DNA of 64,000 nt from Rheinheimera sediminis (GTDB lineage Bacteria > Pseudomonadota > Gammaproteobacteria > Enterobacterales > Alteromonadaceae), in NCBI RefSeq assembly GCF_004005375.1, contig NZ_RZUF01000004.1, positions 566 to 64,565 of the forward strand, written 5' to 3'. Both the position numbers and the translations under genes were made by a program. Under the pieces are notes generated by a model, which saw only the letters and a program-made list of their open reading frames with translations, had not been told where the DNA came from and did no database searches. Of the stretch, positions 44,174 through 52,976 are shown in pieces. Every line of letters begins with the position of its first letter. Position 1 is the first letter of the stretch.

Positions 44174-45148
44174 TCAGGCATTTTTCAGCTGTTTTTCTAG
44201 TTTTTTCAACTCACTTTGTAGCCGATCATCGTCCTGCGGCTTATTTTTGATCTGTTGGATCAACTCTTTAGCTTTATCCTGCTGTTTTTGTAACAGATAA
44301 ATCTGCGATAAGCGCAATTGTGCCCAACTGAACCTGGCGTTATCGCTGTCCTGATAAAAAGCTAAATACTCTAACAGCGCCTGCTGGCCGCGTTGTGGAT
44401 CTTGTTGATCGGTGGCTGCAAGGCGACCCAATTGATAGTAATAACCTTGCTGTTCTGATAAGTCTGTCGCGGCAGCCGCTGCTTTTTGATACTGAATAAA
44501 AGCATTGGCTGGATCTTTGTTTAAACTCAGCAAATTTGCGTAAGCGCCTAATAATGCGGAGTGTTCCGGGTACAGCTTTAACTGTTGTTCTGCCAGCTTA
44601 ATAGCGTCCTGCAATTTGTCGTCATTCATTAACACCTCTATGGTCACTAAGGTGCCTTCAGGCTGATATTTTTCCGCCATAGCTTTAGCCAGTCTTTTGG
44701 CTTCTTTGCTATCACCACCAGCAATAGCAGGTGCCTGCAGATAAAAACCAATCAGAGTTTGTTGAATTTTTAAATCTGTTGGATCTGCAGCCATAGCCTG
44801 TTTCAGTAAAGCTAAACCTGCTTTGGCATATGAACCTGCCGAAAAAATGCTGCTCTCTTGAGCCAGATTAAATTGATTTAATGCCGAAAGGCGCAGCAGC
44901 TCTGCATCTTGTGGATAAGCTTCAAGCGCCTGATTAGCCAATTGCTTAGCCTGCTCAGATTGGCGTAAACCCAACATGGTTTTTAGTTGCAGTATCCGCA
45001 GCTCTTTATCGGATAAAGTGGTCGTTTTCCCAAGCTGTTGCTGTAACTGACGGAATTTGTCCTGCTCCAGCAATAAATCGTATGAGCTTAAATCGCTGGC
45101 TAGTAAAGCAAAACTACTTAAAGCGGCAAAAAGGCATAAAGTTTTCAT
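44174..45148 (-). CDS. Periplasmic TPR-repeat protein
   Basis: 324 residues with a signal peptide (MKTLCLFAALSSFALLAS) and a helical, Ala/Gln/Leu-rich body with TPR-like repeats (AELLRLSALNQFNLAQ, EHSALLGAYANLLSLNKDPANAFIQYQKA, ARFSWAQLRLSQIYLLQKQQDKAKELI). It is likely a periplasmic scaffold or chaperone. There is no catalytic domain and no strong functional link to its neighbours. Confidence 0.75.
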   Translation of the reverse strand: MKTLCLFAALSSFALLASDLSSYDLLLEQDKFRQLQQQLGKTTTLSDKELRILQLKTMLGLRQSEQAKQLANQALEAYPQDAELLRLSALNQFNLAQESSIFSAGSYAKAGLALLKQAMAADPTDLKIQQTLIGFYLQAPAIAGGDSKEAKRLAKAMAEKYQPEGTLVTIEVLMNDDKLQDAIKLAEQQLKLYPEHSALLGAYANLLSLNKDPANAFIQYQKAAAAATDLSEQQGYYYQLGRLAATDQQDPQRGQQALLEYLAFYQDSDNARFSWAQLRLSQIYLLQKQQDKAKELIQQIKNKPQDDDRLQSELKKLEKQLKNA

Positions 45149-45217
45149 AACGGATCCTGCGTTATAGGTTAACCCTTATTTAACAGCTCTATTGCAGGAT
45201 TTTACAAGAGGCAAACG

Positions 45218-45352
45218 TCATTTTTTCCGGCGGCAGCGCTCAGAGCAGTATTTCACTTCAGACCAGTTTTTTTGCCATTTTTTCCGCCAGCTAAAAGCCA
45301 AGCCACAGCAGGCGCAGATTTTTTGAGGAAGATGTAATTTGTGGTGGGTCAT
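45218..45352 (-). CDS. DUF2256 small zinc-ribbon-like protein (44 aa)
   Basis: A 44-residue ORF starting at 45352 ([11 protein letters not shown]). It shows the DUF2256 pattern: [20 protein letters not shown] followed by [12 protein letters not shown]. Four cysteines in two CxxC/CxxxC-type pairs could bind zinc. The family is widespread in Proteobacteria and cyanobacteria, often near photolyase or DUF1365 genes, and has no known function. The ORF is short but the family match is clear. Confidence 0.85.
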   Translation of the reverse strand: MTHHKLHLPQKICACCGLAFSWRKKWQKNWSEVKYCSERCRRKK

Positions 45353-45400
45353 ATCAGCTCCGTTTTTGCTGATTACGGAGCTGGCAGCGAAAAGGATCGG

Positions 45401-45865
45401 CTAAGAATCCAGATAAGGACGTCCTGACATCATCTGTTGCGCAAGTTGTGTCTCAGCTTCGGCATCATTGAGCTCAAGGGTAGCGAACTGTACATCAAAC
45501 TGAATTAAATCATCGTTTGGCATCAATTGAGCGATCAGCTTGTCTGGCACCTGGCCGACTTGACGGTAAGCATTAATGGCCACTTGAGCCGCCTGTTCCA
45601 TCAGCTGGAAAAACTGTCCTAATGGGAACTGCTGAAATATTTCAGCGTCCAGTTGTGCCCAACCTAATAAATCCCCACTGATACTGCCATCAGCATGGTC
45701 GGTAAATAACATAGATACCGCAGGGAAAGGCGGGTTTTCTCCCGATTGATAACTGTCCAGGTCCTGCTCATCAAACACCAGTATAAAACCAAATCCCGGG
45801 CAACCTTCGGCGTCCATATCATCAAAAGCAGGATCGTAAATTAAATACAGGGGACTATCTGACAT
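45401..45865 (-). CDS. Conserved acidic hypothetical protein (154 aa)
   Basis: 154 residues, strongly acidic, without signal peptide or membrane helix (MSDSPLYLIYDPAFDDMDAEGCPGFGFILVFDEQD). It ends in QQMMSGRPYLDS. I do not recognise a family with known function. It precedes the DUF2256 gene by 48 bp on the same strand and may be cotranscribed with it. AGGAAA lies upstream of the start. Confidence 0.7.
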   Translation of the reverse strand: MSDSPLYLIYDPAFDDMDAEGCPGFGFILVFDEQDLDSYQSGENPPFPAVSMLFTDHADGSISGDLLGWAQLDAEIFQQFPLGQFFQLMEQAAQVAINAYRQVGQVPDKLIAQLMPNDDLIQFDVQFATLELNDAEAETQLAQQMMSGRPYLDS

Positions 45866-46101
45866 GAGTATTCTGTTTCCTAACCAACAAGGCGCTCTAT
45901 TTTACCTAAGCTTAGGCTTGAGCTAAAGCTGTTATTGTTAACTTGGTGTTTTAATGCGGTATTTAGCTGATTCTGCTTGATGATTTCTTCGTCAATTAAT
46001 AGCAATTCGTCGGTTCTTGTGAAGGCTATGGTACTCAAGGTGGGTTAGCTAAGCTACTATACCGGTATTAGTCCGAAGTTTGAGTCTTAAGGGAGTAACC
46101 T

Positions 46102-46428
46102 ATGAGTGAATTCAGCCGTATTTCAGTGGCTACAGCGCTAGAGCAAATAGAGCAACATAAGGCTGTAGTGGTAGATATTCGTGATGAGCAAAGTTATGCT
46201 TCCGGTCATATCGCTGATTCTTTTCATTTAACCAACGGCAGTTTGAATCAGTTTATCCAACAAACTGAATTTGAAACTCCTGTAGTGGTGGTTTGTTACC
46301 ACGGCAACTCCAGCCAGGGGGCTGCTCAGTACCTGGCGCAACAGGGGTTTGAAACTGTATTCAGTATGGACGGCGGTTTTGAAGCCTGGCGTCAACAATT
46401 GCCTTTTGTTACCTCATCGCATGATTAA
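46102..46428 (+). CDS. glpE: Thiosulfate sulfurtransferase GlpE (rhodanese)
   Basis: 108 residues, a single rhodanese domain: VVVDIRDEQSYASGHIADSFHLTNG and the active-site loop VVCYHGNSSQGAAQYL with the catalytic cysteine, as in GlpE. It transfers sulfane sulfur from thiosulfate to cyanide or thiols such as thioredoxin. Its last 8 bases overlap the start of glpG, so the two are translationally coupled. Confidence 0.93.
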   Translation: MSEFSRISVATALEQIEQHKAVVVDIRDEQSYASGHIADSFHLTNGSLNQFIQQTEFETPVVVVCYHGNSSQGAAQYLAQQGFETVFSMDGGFEAWRQQLPFVTSSHD

Positions 46429-47269
46429 AATTGCTGACCTTACCTCTGCCGCCGCAGCTTTGAGTCTGGCTGATTATTGTAAAAATCAGCAGTTAGATGT
46501 GAGTGTAGTGGTTCATTCTGCAGAGCAAGCTGAGCTGTGGTCTGCACCTGAACATGCGGAGTTGGTCTTTGCCGAGTTAGATCGATTTTTATTAAATCCT
46601 TATGCCGATCGGTATCAGGCCGCAGCATGGGATAGAGCTGAAGTTGTCAGCTCTGGTGCAAGTTCCACAGGTTTATCCGGTTATTGGCGGCAGTTATGGA
46701 CCAAAGGCGGCTGGTTTTGTCATCTGGTCTGGTTGTCAGCCCTACTTGTTTATGGCTGGCAGCAAGTCGACCCCTGGTCTGCTTTGGCAGCCTTGCAATT
46801 AAAACCTGAACTGGGGCTTAGTCTGCAACAAGGCTGGCGCTGGTTTACCCCAGGCTGGTTACATTTTTCAGGATCCCATTTGGTGTTTAACCTGATATGG
46901 GTCTGGTATTTGTTAGGTCCACTGGAGCTAAAACTCGGCCGTGTTATGGCTGTTAGCCTGACGCTGCTCGTGCTGTTTTTTTCTAACCTGCTGCAATTTA
47001 TGCTGGTTGGTGCCAACTTTGGCGGCCTGTCAGGTTTGGTGTATGGCTTGTTTGGTTTTTATTGGATATGCGGTTTGTTAAAACCGACATGGGGCCTGCA
47101 CATCAGTACTGGCTTAATAGGTTTTATGCTGATTTGGCTGTTGATTGGCTTTTTTGATTTACTGTGGATTTCGATGGCGAATTGGGCGCATTTAGCTGGC
47201 CTGATCACAGGCATGTTATGCGCTGGGTTTCTTGTTACCGCGAGTAAAGCGCTCACCGTACAACGCTGA
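46421..47269 (+). CDS. glpG: Rhomboid intramembrane serine protease
   Basis: 282 residues from the ATG at 46421. An N-terminal cytoplasmic domain (about 1-90) is followed by six membrane helices. The catalytic serine is in the GLSGLVYGLFG helix and the histidine in NWAHLAGLITG; SGSHLVFNLIW carries the conserved HxxxN of helix 2. It cleaves membrane proteins within the bilayer. The glpE-glpG pair is conserved in gammaproteobacteria. A 9-bp inverted repeat (GCTCACCGT/ACGGTGAGC, 47251-47282) spans the stop codon. Confidence 0.93.
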   Translation: MIKIADLTSAAAALSLADYCKNQQLDVSVVVHSAEQAELWSAPEHAELVFAELDRFLLNPYADRYQAAAWDRAEVVSSGASSTGLSGYWRQLWTKGGWFCHLVWLSALLVYGWQQVDPWSALAALQLKPELGLSLQQGWRWFTPGWLHFSGSHLVFNLIWVWYLLGPLELKLGRVMAVSLTLLVLFFSNLLQFMLVGANFGGLSGLVYGLFGFYWICGLLKPTWGLHISTGLIGFMLIWLLIGFFDLLWISMANWAHLAGLITGMLCAGFLVTASKALTVQR

Positions 47270-47295
47270 AAGCACGGTGAGCCTTATGCTGATAT

Positions 47296-47706
47296 TTAGT
47301 GGTACAAATATTTGGTAAACAACACATCTTTTAAAACGTCTTGTCCCGTCTCTTTTTTCAGAGTGTCACGCAATTGATTGAGGATTTTTAAGCGGATCTC
47401 TTCCCGTCCTGTTAAAGAGCGAATGGTATCGCCATTTTCCCGACCAAAAGCAAACACAATTTTATCGAGGATCAAAGGTTCGTGGTGTTCAACCACATCC
47501 AGATACTTTTTATCCATAATCATCAGCTCCATAGTGACCCGAACATAACCCAGGTCTTCAGTTGTAGGAGTGATGTAGTTAGTCACTATATCCGGATCGA
47601 AACCAAAATAAGCATAGTTACTTTTTGCAGGCGCATTGGCTGCATCCTGAGCCCAAAGGTTTTGACTTAACACTAAAAAAATAAAACAAGTCAGCGCTTT
47701 TTTCAT
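47296..47706 (-). CDS. FliL-like periplasmic protein
   Basis: 136 residues from the ATG at 47706 (MKKALTC). A signal peptide ending in NLWAQ, then a FliL-type core: YFGFDPDIVTNYITPTTEDLGYVRVTMELMI, HHEPLILDKIVFAFGRENGD and a C-terminal LKKETGQDVLKDVLFTKYLYH. FliL helps stators at the flagellar base, but this copy has a cleavable signal instead of a membrane anchor and lies beside glpG, not in a flagellar operon. It is a conserved paralogue of unknown specific role. Confidence 0.82.
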   Translation of the reverse strand: MKKALTCFIFLVLSQNLWAQDAANAPAKSNYAYFGFDPDIVTNYITPTTEDLGYVRVTMELMIMDKKYLDVVEHHEPLILDKIVFAFGRENGDTIRSLTGREEIRLKILNQLRDTLKKETGQDVLKDVLFTKYLYH

Positions 47707-47766
47707 CCTAATCACTCTTTCATTTTTATCAAACATTCAAAATGGATATTACCCCAAGGTCAAGCG

Positions 47767-48918
47767 TTAAGCTATCAAAGCTGGCATTTCTTTTGCCAAT
47801 CGCAAACGTTGCGCTACCATTTTTCCTGTTAATACGAAACCTAGTAAGGCTCCGGATGAACTCTGAAATCTGGCCTGCCAATCTAGCCCTTGCCCGGTAA
47901 AAGACCACTCACCTTGTTGTTCTTTTGTCGCTGGCCAACTGACGATCGCCAGAGCCGGAGACTTGACTATCACCGGCATCACTGGAAATTGTACTTTGGT
48001 GCTTGTGCCTGTCAGTGTTAAAGCCAAAGCTTTGGCTGATAAAGTAATGGGCTGAATATACATCAGGTTAAAGCCACAAATTTCTGCACAATCGCCCAAA
48101 GCATAGATATCTGCCACCGAAGTTGCCAATCTTTCATTTACCTTTATGCCTCTGCCACAATCTATATCTGCCTGCTTCGCCAGTCGCATATTTGGCTGCA
48201 AGCCCGCTGCGGATAAAATCAATTCTGTTTCCATTTTGCGACCATCAGTAAGAAGGATATTTAACTGCTGTGCTTCGAGCTCTGCAGCGGCGATAGAGGT
48301 GCCGCAAAAAAATTCAACGCCAAGAGCTTTTAGCTGCTGCTGCAATAATTCACCTAATTGTGGTGGCAGCAATTGAGCTAAAGGTTGTTGCTCCAGCGCA
48401 ATCACTGAGACCTGAAAGCCAGCAGTGGCTAAATCGTTTGCATATTCAATACCAACTAAACCAGCACCTAACACAGTGATTTTTTGTTTGCTCTGGCTGT
48501 GTTGCAAAAACCGCTGGTAGTCCGCTAAGTCATTGACGGATTTGACGAAGCCTTCAGTCGCAGTTGGCAGCGGCAGCTTTACCGGGCTGGCTCCAGTTGC
48601 CAGCACTAATTGTTGGTAAAATATCAGTCCCTGATCTGTCTGCACCTGATGCAGTTCTGCATCAATGTGCTCTGCATTGCAATAAGGTTTAACCTCAATA
48701 TTTAGTTCTGTTGCCATTTGAGCTGCTGTTTTTTGGATGAAGTCGGCAGCACTTTTTTGTTTGCTAAAACCATTGGAAAGAAGAGGTTTGGAGTAGTAAT
48801 CAGCGCTATCCTGGCTGAGCAGGCAGATGCTGCGATTTGGGTCTAACTTGCGCAGTTCTTTAGCAAGGCTGTAGCCAGCGTATCCGGCTCCAATAATTAA
48901 AGTCTGGTAATGGGTCAT
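47767..48918 (-). CDS. FAD/NAD(P)-dependent oxidoreductase, rubredoxin reductase-like
   Basis: 383 residues. Two Rossmann motifs, IIGAGYAGYSLAKELRK (FAD) and VLGAGLVGIEYANDLATAG (NAD), and the FAD-contact block DIYALGDCAEI. The PLLSNGFSKQ stretch and length match rubredoxin and flavorubredoxin reductases (NorW/AlkT). The protein carries electrons from NADH to rubredoxin-like acceptors. No rubredoxin gene is adjacent, so the partner is elsewhere. Confidence 0.87.
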   Translation of the reverse strand: MTHYQTLIIGAGYAGYSLAKELRKLDPNRSICLLSQDSADYYSKPLLSNGFSKQKSAADFIQKTAAQMATELNIEVKPYCNAEHIDAELHQVQTDQGLIFYQQLVLATGASPVKLPLPTATEGFVKSVNDLADYQRFLQHSQSKQKITVLGAGLVGIEYANDLATAGFQVSVIALEQQPLAQLLPPQLGELLQQQLKALGVEFFCGTSIAAAELEAQQLNILLTDGRKMETELILSAAGLQPNMRLAKQADIDCGRGIKVNERLATSVADIYALGDCAEICGFNLMYIQPITLSAKALALTLTGTSTKVQFPVMPVIVKSPALAIVSWPATKEQQGEWSFTGQGLDWQARFQSSSGALLGFVLTGKMVAQRLRLAKEMPALIA

Positions 48919-49082
48919 GAGAAAACAAAATTCAGCAGATCAATATGTCTATATTAATCAATTTCGTCACTCGAGGCATTAGATAACCTGAACTCAGGAT
49001 AATGAGTGTCGACTTTTTTCGATGTAATGAATTAAATCAACGAAGTTAAATTATTACGTCAAGCAAACAAAGTCTTTGCTGA

Positions 49083-49187
49083 CTGAATACACAGATTTTT
49101 GTGGATCTCAAAGCGCTTTGTCGTACGCCATAGCAAGCTATGGCTAGACGGAGCAACGCAGAGAGGCGCGAAAAGATGTCTATTCAG
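49083..49187. repeat. 105-bp imperfect palindrome (MITE-like element)
   Basis: The outer arms CTGAATA (49083) and TATTCAG (49181-49187) continue inward with many matches to a perfect centre CCATAGC-AA-GCTATGG (49128-49143). It fills much of the 357-bp gap upstream of ubiC. The remaining bases of that gap show no further feature. Confidence 0.65.
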
Positions 49188-49275
49188 TGGCACTGCTTAT
49201 CCCGAGTTCAGCTTACATACCAATACGATGGCAAAATTGTTATGATGCGGGCCAACTTAGTTGCAGTTTAATTTT

Positions 49276-49800
49276 ATGCACAGCACAGACAGTCTTTTTC
49301 AACTTCAGGCAACGTGGCAAAACGTCCAGCAGTTGCAACTCCCCGATGCTGTCGAACCTTGGTTATTGGGGCAAGGCTCGTTAACCGCACAACTGAAAAG
49401 TCACTGCCAGAGTTTCAGGCTGGAGCTGGTGGCAGAGCATTGGCAGGCTTTACCCTTGTTTTTGCAACAGCAATGGCGACAAGCTGAGGGTTTAAAGCGC
49501 GATGTGATCCTCTGGTGTGATCAGCAGCCTTGTGTCTATGCGCAAAGTTGGCTACCTGAATCAACATTAGAAAAGATGGAGCCTTTGGCCCGCCTGGGAT
49601 CGCAGCCTTTAGGGGAATATATTTTTCAGCATGCCAGTTTAGAACGTGGAGCGATAGAAGTGGCTTTACTAGAAGATGGTTTGATATTACCTGTGCTAGG
49701 TGAGCAGAAACAACTTTGGGCCAGACGTTCTTTTTTTTCAGTGCAACAGCAACCATTATTGGTGCAAGAAATTTTTTTACCCGGAGTGTTTCAACTATGA
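49276..49800 (+). CDS. ubiC: Chorismate lyase
   Basis: 174 residues from the ATG at 49276. UbiC family: a W..WLL.QGSLT-type N-terminus (PDAVEPWLLGQGSLTAQL), CVYAQSWLPEST and LGSQPLGEYIFQHASLERGAIEV. It converts chorismate to 4-hydroxybenzoate and pyruvate, the first committed step of ubiquinone synthesis. Its stop overlaps the ubiA start (ATGA). Confidence 0.95.
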   Translation: MHSTDSLFQLQATWQNVQQLQLPDAVEPWLLGQGSLTAQLKSHCQSFRLELVAEHWQALPLFLQQQWRQAEGLKRDVILWCDQQPCVYAQSWLPESTLEKMEPLARLGSQPLGEYIFQHASLERGAIEVALLEDGLILPVLGEQKQLWARRSFFSVQQQPLLVQEIFLPGVFQL

Positions 49801-50663
49801 GATGGCAGTTGCAATGGCAACAGTGGCCTTATTATCGCCAGTTAATGCGTCTTGACAGACCTATAGGGATTTATTTACTGCTGTGGCCGACCTGGTGGGC
49901 TTTATGGTTACTTTCATCCGGATTACCTGATTTAACTCTGCTCGCTGTATTTAGTGCTGGTGTAGTCCTGATGCGCTCCGCCGGATGCGTTATTAATGAT
50001 TATGCTGATCGCCACTTTGACGGCCATGTCGAGCGGACTAAATCGCGACCACTTGTTGCCGGATTGGTTAGCAGCAGCGAAGCTTTACAGCTTTTTTTAG
50101 TGCTCTTGTGTTGCAGCGCCAGCCTGTTGCTGTTTTTAGATCAGGCTACTGTTTTACTGGCTTTAGTGGCTGCTATTCTGGCTATTCTTTATCCTTTTAT
50201 GAAACGTTTCACCTACTTACCACAGTTTGTATTAGGAGCTGCTTATAGTTGGGGTATTCCTATGGCCGCCATGGCTATCACAGGTTCTATTCCTTTGTGG
50301 GTATGGGCTTTGTATGTGGCGAATTTACTTTGGACTGTTGCTTATGACACTTTTTACGCCATGGTGGATATGAATGATGATCAGAGTATTGGTGTTAAAT
50401 CTACAGCTCTGTTATTCGGTTCTTACTGTCATCCTATCATCGCCAGTTTGCAGTTAGTGTTTTTAGGCTTGATGGCCTGGGTGGGACAGCAAAATGGTCT
50501 TGGTTTGTTTTTTTACAGCGCATTGGTTTTGGTGCTATTGAGTTTTATCCATCAACACTGGCAGGCGAAAACTCAGGGCAGAGCGGGTTGTTTCCAGGCA
50601 TTCTTAAATAACCACTACAGTGGTTTATTGCTGTTTGCTGGTATAGGTCTGGATTTGTTATAA
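49797..50663 (+). CDS. ubiA: 4-hydroxybenzoate octaprenyltransferase
   Basis: 288 residues from the ATG at 49797, an ATGA overlap with ubiC. An integral membrane prenyltransferase with LMRLDRPIGIYLLLWPTWWALW and the two Asp-rich motifs NDYADRHFDGHV and AYDTFYAMVDMNDD that bind magnesium-pyrophosphate. It attaches the isoprenoid tail to 4-hydroxybenzoate. Confidence 0.96.
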   Translation: MRWQLQWQQWPYYRQLMRLDRPIGIYLLLWPTWWALWLLSSGLPDLTLLAVFSAGVVLMRSAGCVINDYADRHFDGHVERTKSRPLVAGLVSSSEALQLFLVLLCCSASLLLFLDQATVLLALVAAILAILYPFMKRFTYLPQFVLGAAYSWGIPMAAMAITGSIPLWVWALYVANLLWTVAYDTFYAMVDMNDDQSIGVKSTALLFGSYCHPIIASLQLVFLGLMAWVGQQNGLGLFFYSALVLVLLSFIHQHWQAKTQGRAGCFQAFLNNHYSGLLLFAGIGLDLL

Positions 50664-50680
50664 ATCTTTAGCAATAGTGC

Positions 50681-51307
50681 TTAAATCGCCGGATCTATCC
50701 AACCCTGAATACTAGTGTTATGCCTGAACCAGCCGGCTATGCTGTAGCGGGTTTGTGTTGCGGGCAAGACTTCATGTGGGAAACGACAACTCTCAAAGAT
50801 CACCAGGGTACCGGCTTTCGGCTGTATTTTGCTTATTTGCTGGTCCTGCTCGTCATAAATCACCAGTTCACCGCCTTGCTCTAGGGTATTGAGGTAGCAC
50901 ACACTGGATAACACACGGTTGGAACGACCAACAAAAGCATCCAGATGTTTCTGATAAAAGTCGCCTTGTTGGTAGCGGGCATAGTGGGCTTCAAAATCTA
51001 TTAAACCTAAAAAGCAGCGCTGATTCATATCCTGCTGCAGGAGTTGCATTAGCTGCAAATACTGCTGTTGTACCGGATTATCCGGGCTCAACCAGCAGGT
51101 CTGATCGCGGCGTATTTGCTGATCCAACTGGTGCTGGCCCTGACGTCCTACACCAGCAGTTTTTAACGACTGTTGCTGTACATCCTGATACAAGGCCCAG
51201 CATAAATCAGCTGGAATAGCCTGCTCCAGCACCATATAACCTTGCTGATAAAAGGGGGCTGCGATTTGGTTTAACCACTCTGTTGCTGTGGGCCATTGGT
51301 AGGGCAT
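50681..51307 (-). CDS. 2-oxoglutarate/Fe(II)-dependent dioxygenase
   Basis: 208 residues with the prolyl-4-hydroxylase-type double-stranded beta helix. Metal ligands are KHLDAF (HxD) and FPHEVLP (distal His), with the 2-oxoglutarate arginine in TRYSIAGWFR. The N-terminal FYQQGYMVLEQAIPADLCWALYQDV is the common lead-in of PKHD/P4H-like enzymes. The substrate is probably a protein or small molecule; this is undetermined. It is convergent with ubiA. Confidence 0.85.
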   Translation of the reverse strand: MPYQWPTATEWLNQIAAPFYQQGYMVLEQAIPADLCWALYQDVQQQSLKTAGVGRQGQHQLDQQIRRDQTCWLSPDNPVQQQYLQLMQLLQQDMNQRCFLGLIDFEAHYARYQQGDFYQKHLDAFVGRSNRVLSSVCYLNTLEQGGELVIYDEQDQQISKIQPKAGTLVIFESCRFPHEVLPATQTRYSIAGWFRHNTSIQGWIDPAI

Positions 51308-51370
51308 AAGGACTCTGCTATTGAACCTGAAGTTAAAACAGCGCTTTGTACGCCAGAAGTTCAGTGGCTG

Positions 51371-51407
51371 TCAATACAACACAGAACTTGATTCTGTGTT
51401 GTATTGA
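51371..51407. terminator. Perfect 16-bp hairpin after the coiled-coil gene
   Basis: TCAATACAACACAGAA and its exact complement are separated by five bases, ten bases beyond the minus-strand stop at 51418. No T tract follows, so it may protect or end the transcript less classically. Confidence 0.6.
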
Positions 51408-51417
51408 GCAGACTCAG

Positions 51418-52329
51418 TTAATACTGGTAGTAGCTGGCTTTTTTCAGTAAAGACTGTGCATCAATTTTACCTGTGACGCATTGATTGATATCGGCTTTTT
51501 TTACCACCCAGTAGTGATCTTTGGCATTACCGCGGCCGGATAAACTTAATTGAAAGGAAACAAACTCCTGCTCTTTTAAATCCCGTAAACTGGCACCGTA
51601 ATCGCATAAGGTGTTACTAAATACCTGACCTACTTTGGCTACCAGCTCAGCCTGGCGTTGTGCAGCCTGTTTTTGCTGTTCGGCTCTTTGTTTGTTGTAC
51701 AAAGCTTCTTCAGTCGCAAGCGTTTTTTGTAGCTGCGCTAGCTGAGTTTTCAGTTGCTCTGACTTTTGACCTATTTCTTTCAGTTTCTTTTGCTGGTCAG
51801 AATCTAATTTGCCAACCTTGGATGAAAACTCCAGATCCCGCTTTTCACGTTCGTAATCCCGCAAATCCCTTTCTATATCACGACGTTCTTCCCGCAGATC
51901 CCGTAGTTTTTCGCTTTGATCCTGCTGCTGTTCAGCCAGAGCTTCAGCAGCTTCCGCCATTTCTTCCACGGCTTCTTCATCGAAGCTAAAGCTAAAACTA
52001 TTTGAAGTGCTGACTGGGTTGTCAACATTGGTCGAAACCACAACAGTGGTGCCAGGTGCGATATGGGTCATAGTGGGCACTGGTGGCATCACAAAATGTC
52101 GTAACCAGCCACTGTTGCTGTCTACTCGAAAGGCTACGCCCTGACCCATCAGATAACTATGCTGAATGCGGCCTATGCTGGAATGCTCTTCGCCACCTAA
52201 TGAGCTTTGCAGTATGTCCTGCATTATTTTCAGGTTCTGGCCAAGTTTAGCGTTCACTTCTGTGGCAGCGAAACCGTTGCTTGCAATGATCAGGCCTGCT
52301 AACAGGGAGACTTTGCTGAATATCTTCAT
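51418..52329 (-). CDS. Exported coiled-coil protein of the ECF sigma operon
   Basis: 303 residues with a signal peptide (SLLAGLIIASNGFAAT). The middle (about 125-225) is a long charged coiled coil rich in E/R/K/Q (EEAVEEMAEAAEALAEQQQD, then RDLREERRDIERDLRDYERE). The C-terminal part has the strand-rich FVSFQLSLSGRG and KDHYWVVKKADI. No known family is recognised. It follows the sigma/anti-sigma pair by 20 bp in the same direction and so is probably their cotranscribed output or sensor of envelope state. Confidence 0.75.
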   Translation of the reverse strand: MKIFSKVSLLAGLIIASNGFAATEVNAKLGQNLKIMQDILQSSLGGEEHSSIGRIQHSYLMGQGVAFRVDSNSGWLRHFVMPPVPTMTHIAPGTTVVVSTNVDNPVSTSNSFSFSFDEEAVEEMAEAAEALAEQQQDQSEKLRDLREERRDIERDLRDYEREKRDLEFSSKVGKLDSDQQKKLKEIGQKSEQLKTQLAQLQKTLATEEALYNKQRAEQQKQAAQRQAELVAKVGQVFSNTLCDYGASLRDLKEQEFVSFQLSLSGRGNAKDHYWVVKKADINQCVTGKIDAQSLLKKASYYQY

Positions 52330-52349
52330 GAGTTTGTTACTCCACTAGG

Positions 52350-52976
52350 TTATCTGTTCTGAGTGTTCGGCGATGCACCAAGTTCGAGTCTGGCCTGACT
52401 TGGCTGGTAGTTTTCCTGCCAGTAGTGCCAGTCTGATTGACGTTGCTGATTGAGGTATTCCACCAGTTCCAGCATATCGGTGCGTCTCTCTTTGGTTTGT
52501 TGTTCGGTTAAATAATCTTTCAGCAAAATTAACTGCGACGCCTGCTGTTGCTGGGTGCTCTGTAATTGAGTCTGAAGATAATCCTGTTGCTCTTTGCGAT
52601 AGCCTGCCAGCAAGCTTTCCAGTTGTTGCTGCTGCATCTGTTGGCCACCACGCCAGCTTAACGTCAGGCCGCTGTCCTGCATTTGTAGCTCCAGCGGTGA
52701 CAAGCTAACGACTAAAGCCAGGACCGAAAAGGCCACGCTTAATTTCGGCCACCAGTTGCTGTTTTTAGCCGGTCGCTGCCATTGCTGGGCAAAGATCGAC
52801 ATTGTGTCCACTTCCGGCACTGGCGCAAAAAAAGGCGCTTTGGCTTGACGCTGCAACAGCTGTGCAGTCTGGAAGCGGCTGTACCATTCTGTATCAGGCT
52901 CCAGTTGCTGCTCGCATTCGCTGGCCGTAATTTTTCCGGCCAGCCAGGCTTCAAAAATTTGCTGACTGTTCGACAT
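52350..52976 (-). CDS. Putative anti-sigma factor (single-pass membrane)
   Basis: 208 residues. A cytoplasmic N-terminal part (about 1-70), one membrane helix (WWPKLSVAFSVLALVVSL) and a Gln-rich periplasmic coiled coil (QMQQQQLESLLAGYRKEQQD). It lacks the HxxxCxxC zinc motif. Its start overlaps the sigma gene end by 26 bp, which is typical of sigma/anti-sigma pairs and indicates translational coupling. Function is inferred from this arrangement. Confidence 0.75.
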   Translation of the reverse strand: MSNSQQIFEAWLAGKITASECEQQLEPDTEWYSRFQTAQLLQRQAKAPFFAPVPEVDTMSIFAQQWQRPAKNSNWWPKLSVAFSVLALVVSLSPLELQMQDSGLTLSWRGGQQMQQQQLESLLAGYRKEQQDYLQTQLQSTQQQQASQLILLKDYLTEQQTKERRTDMLELVEYLNQQRQSDWHYWQENYQPSQARLELGASPNTQNR

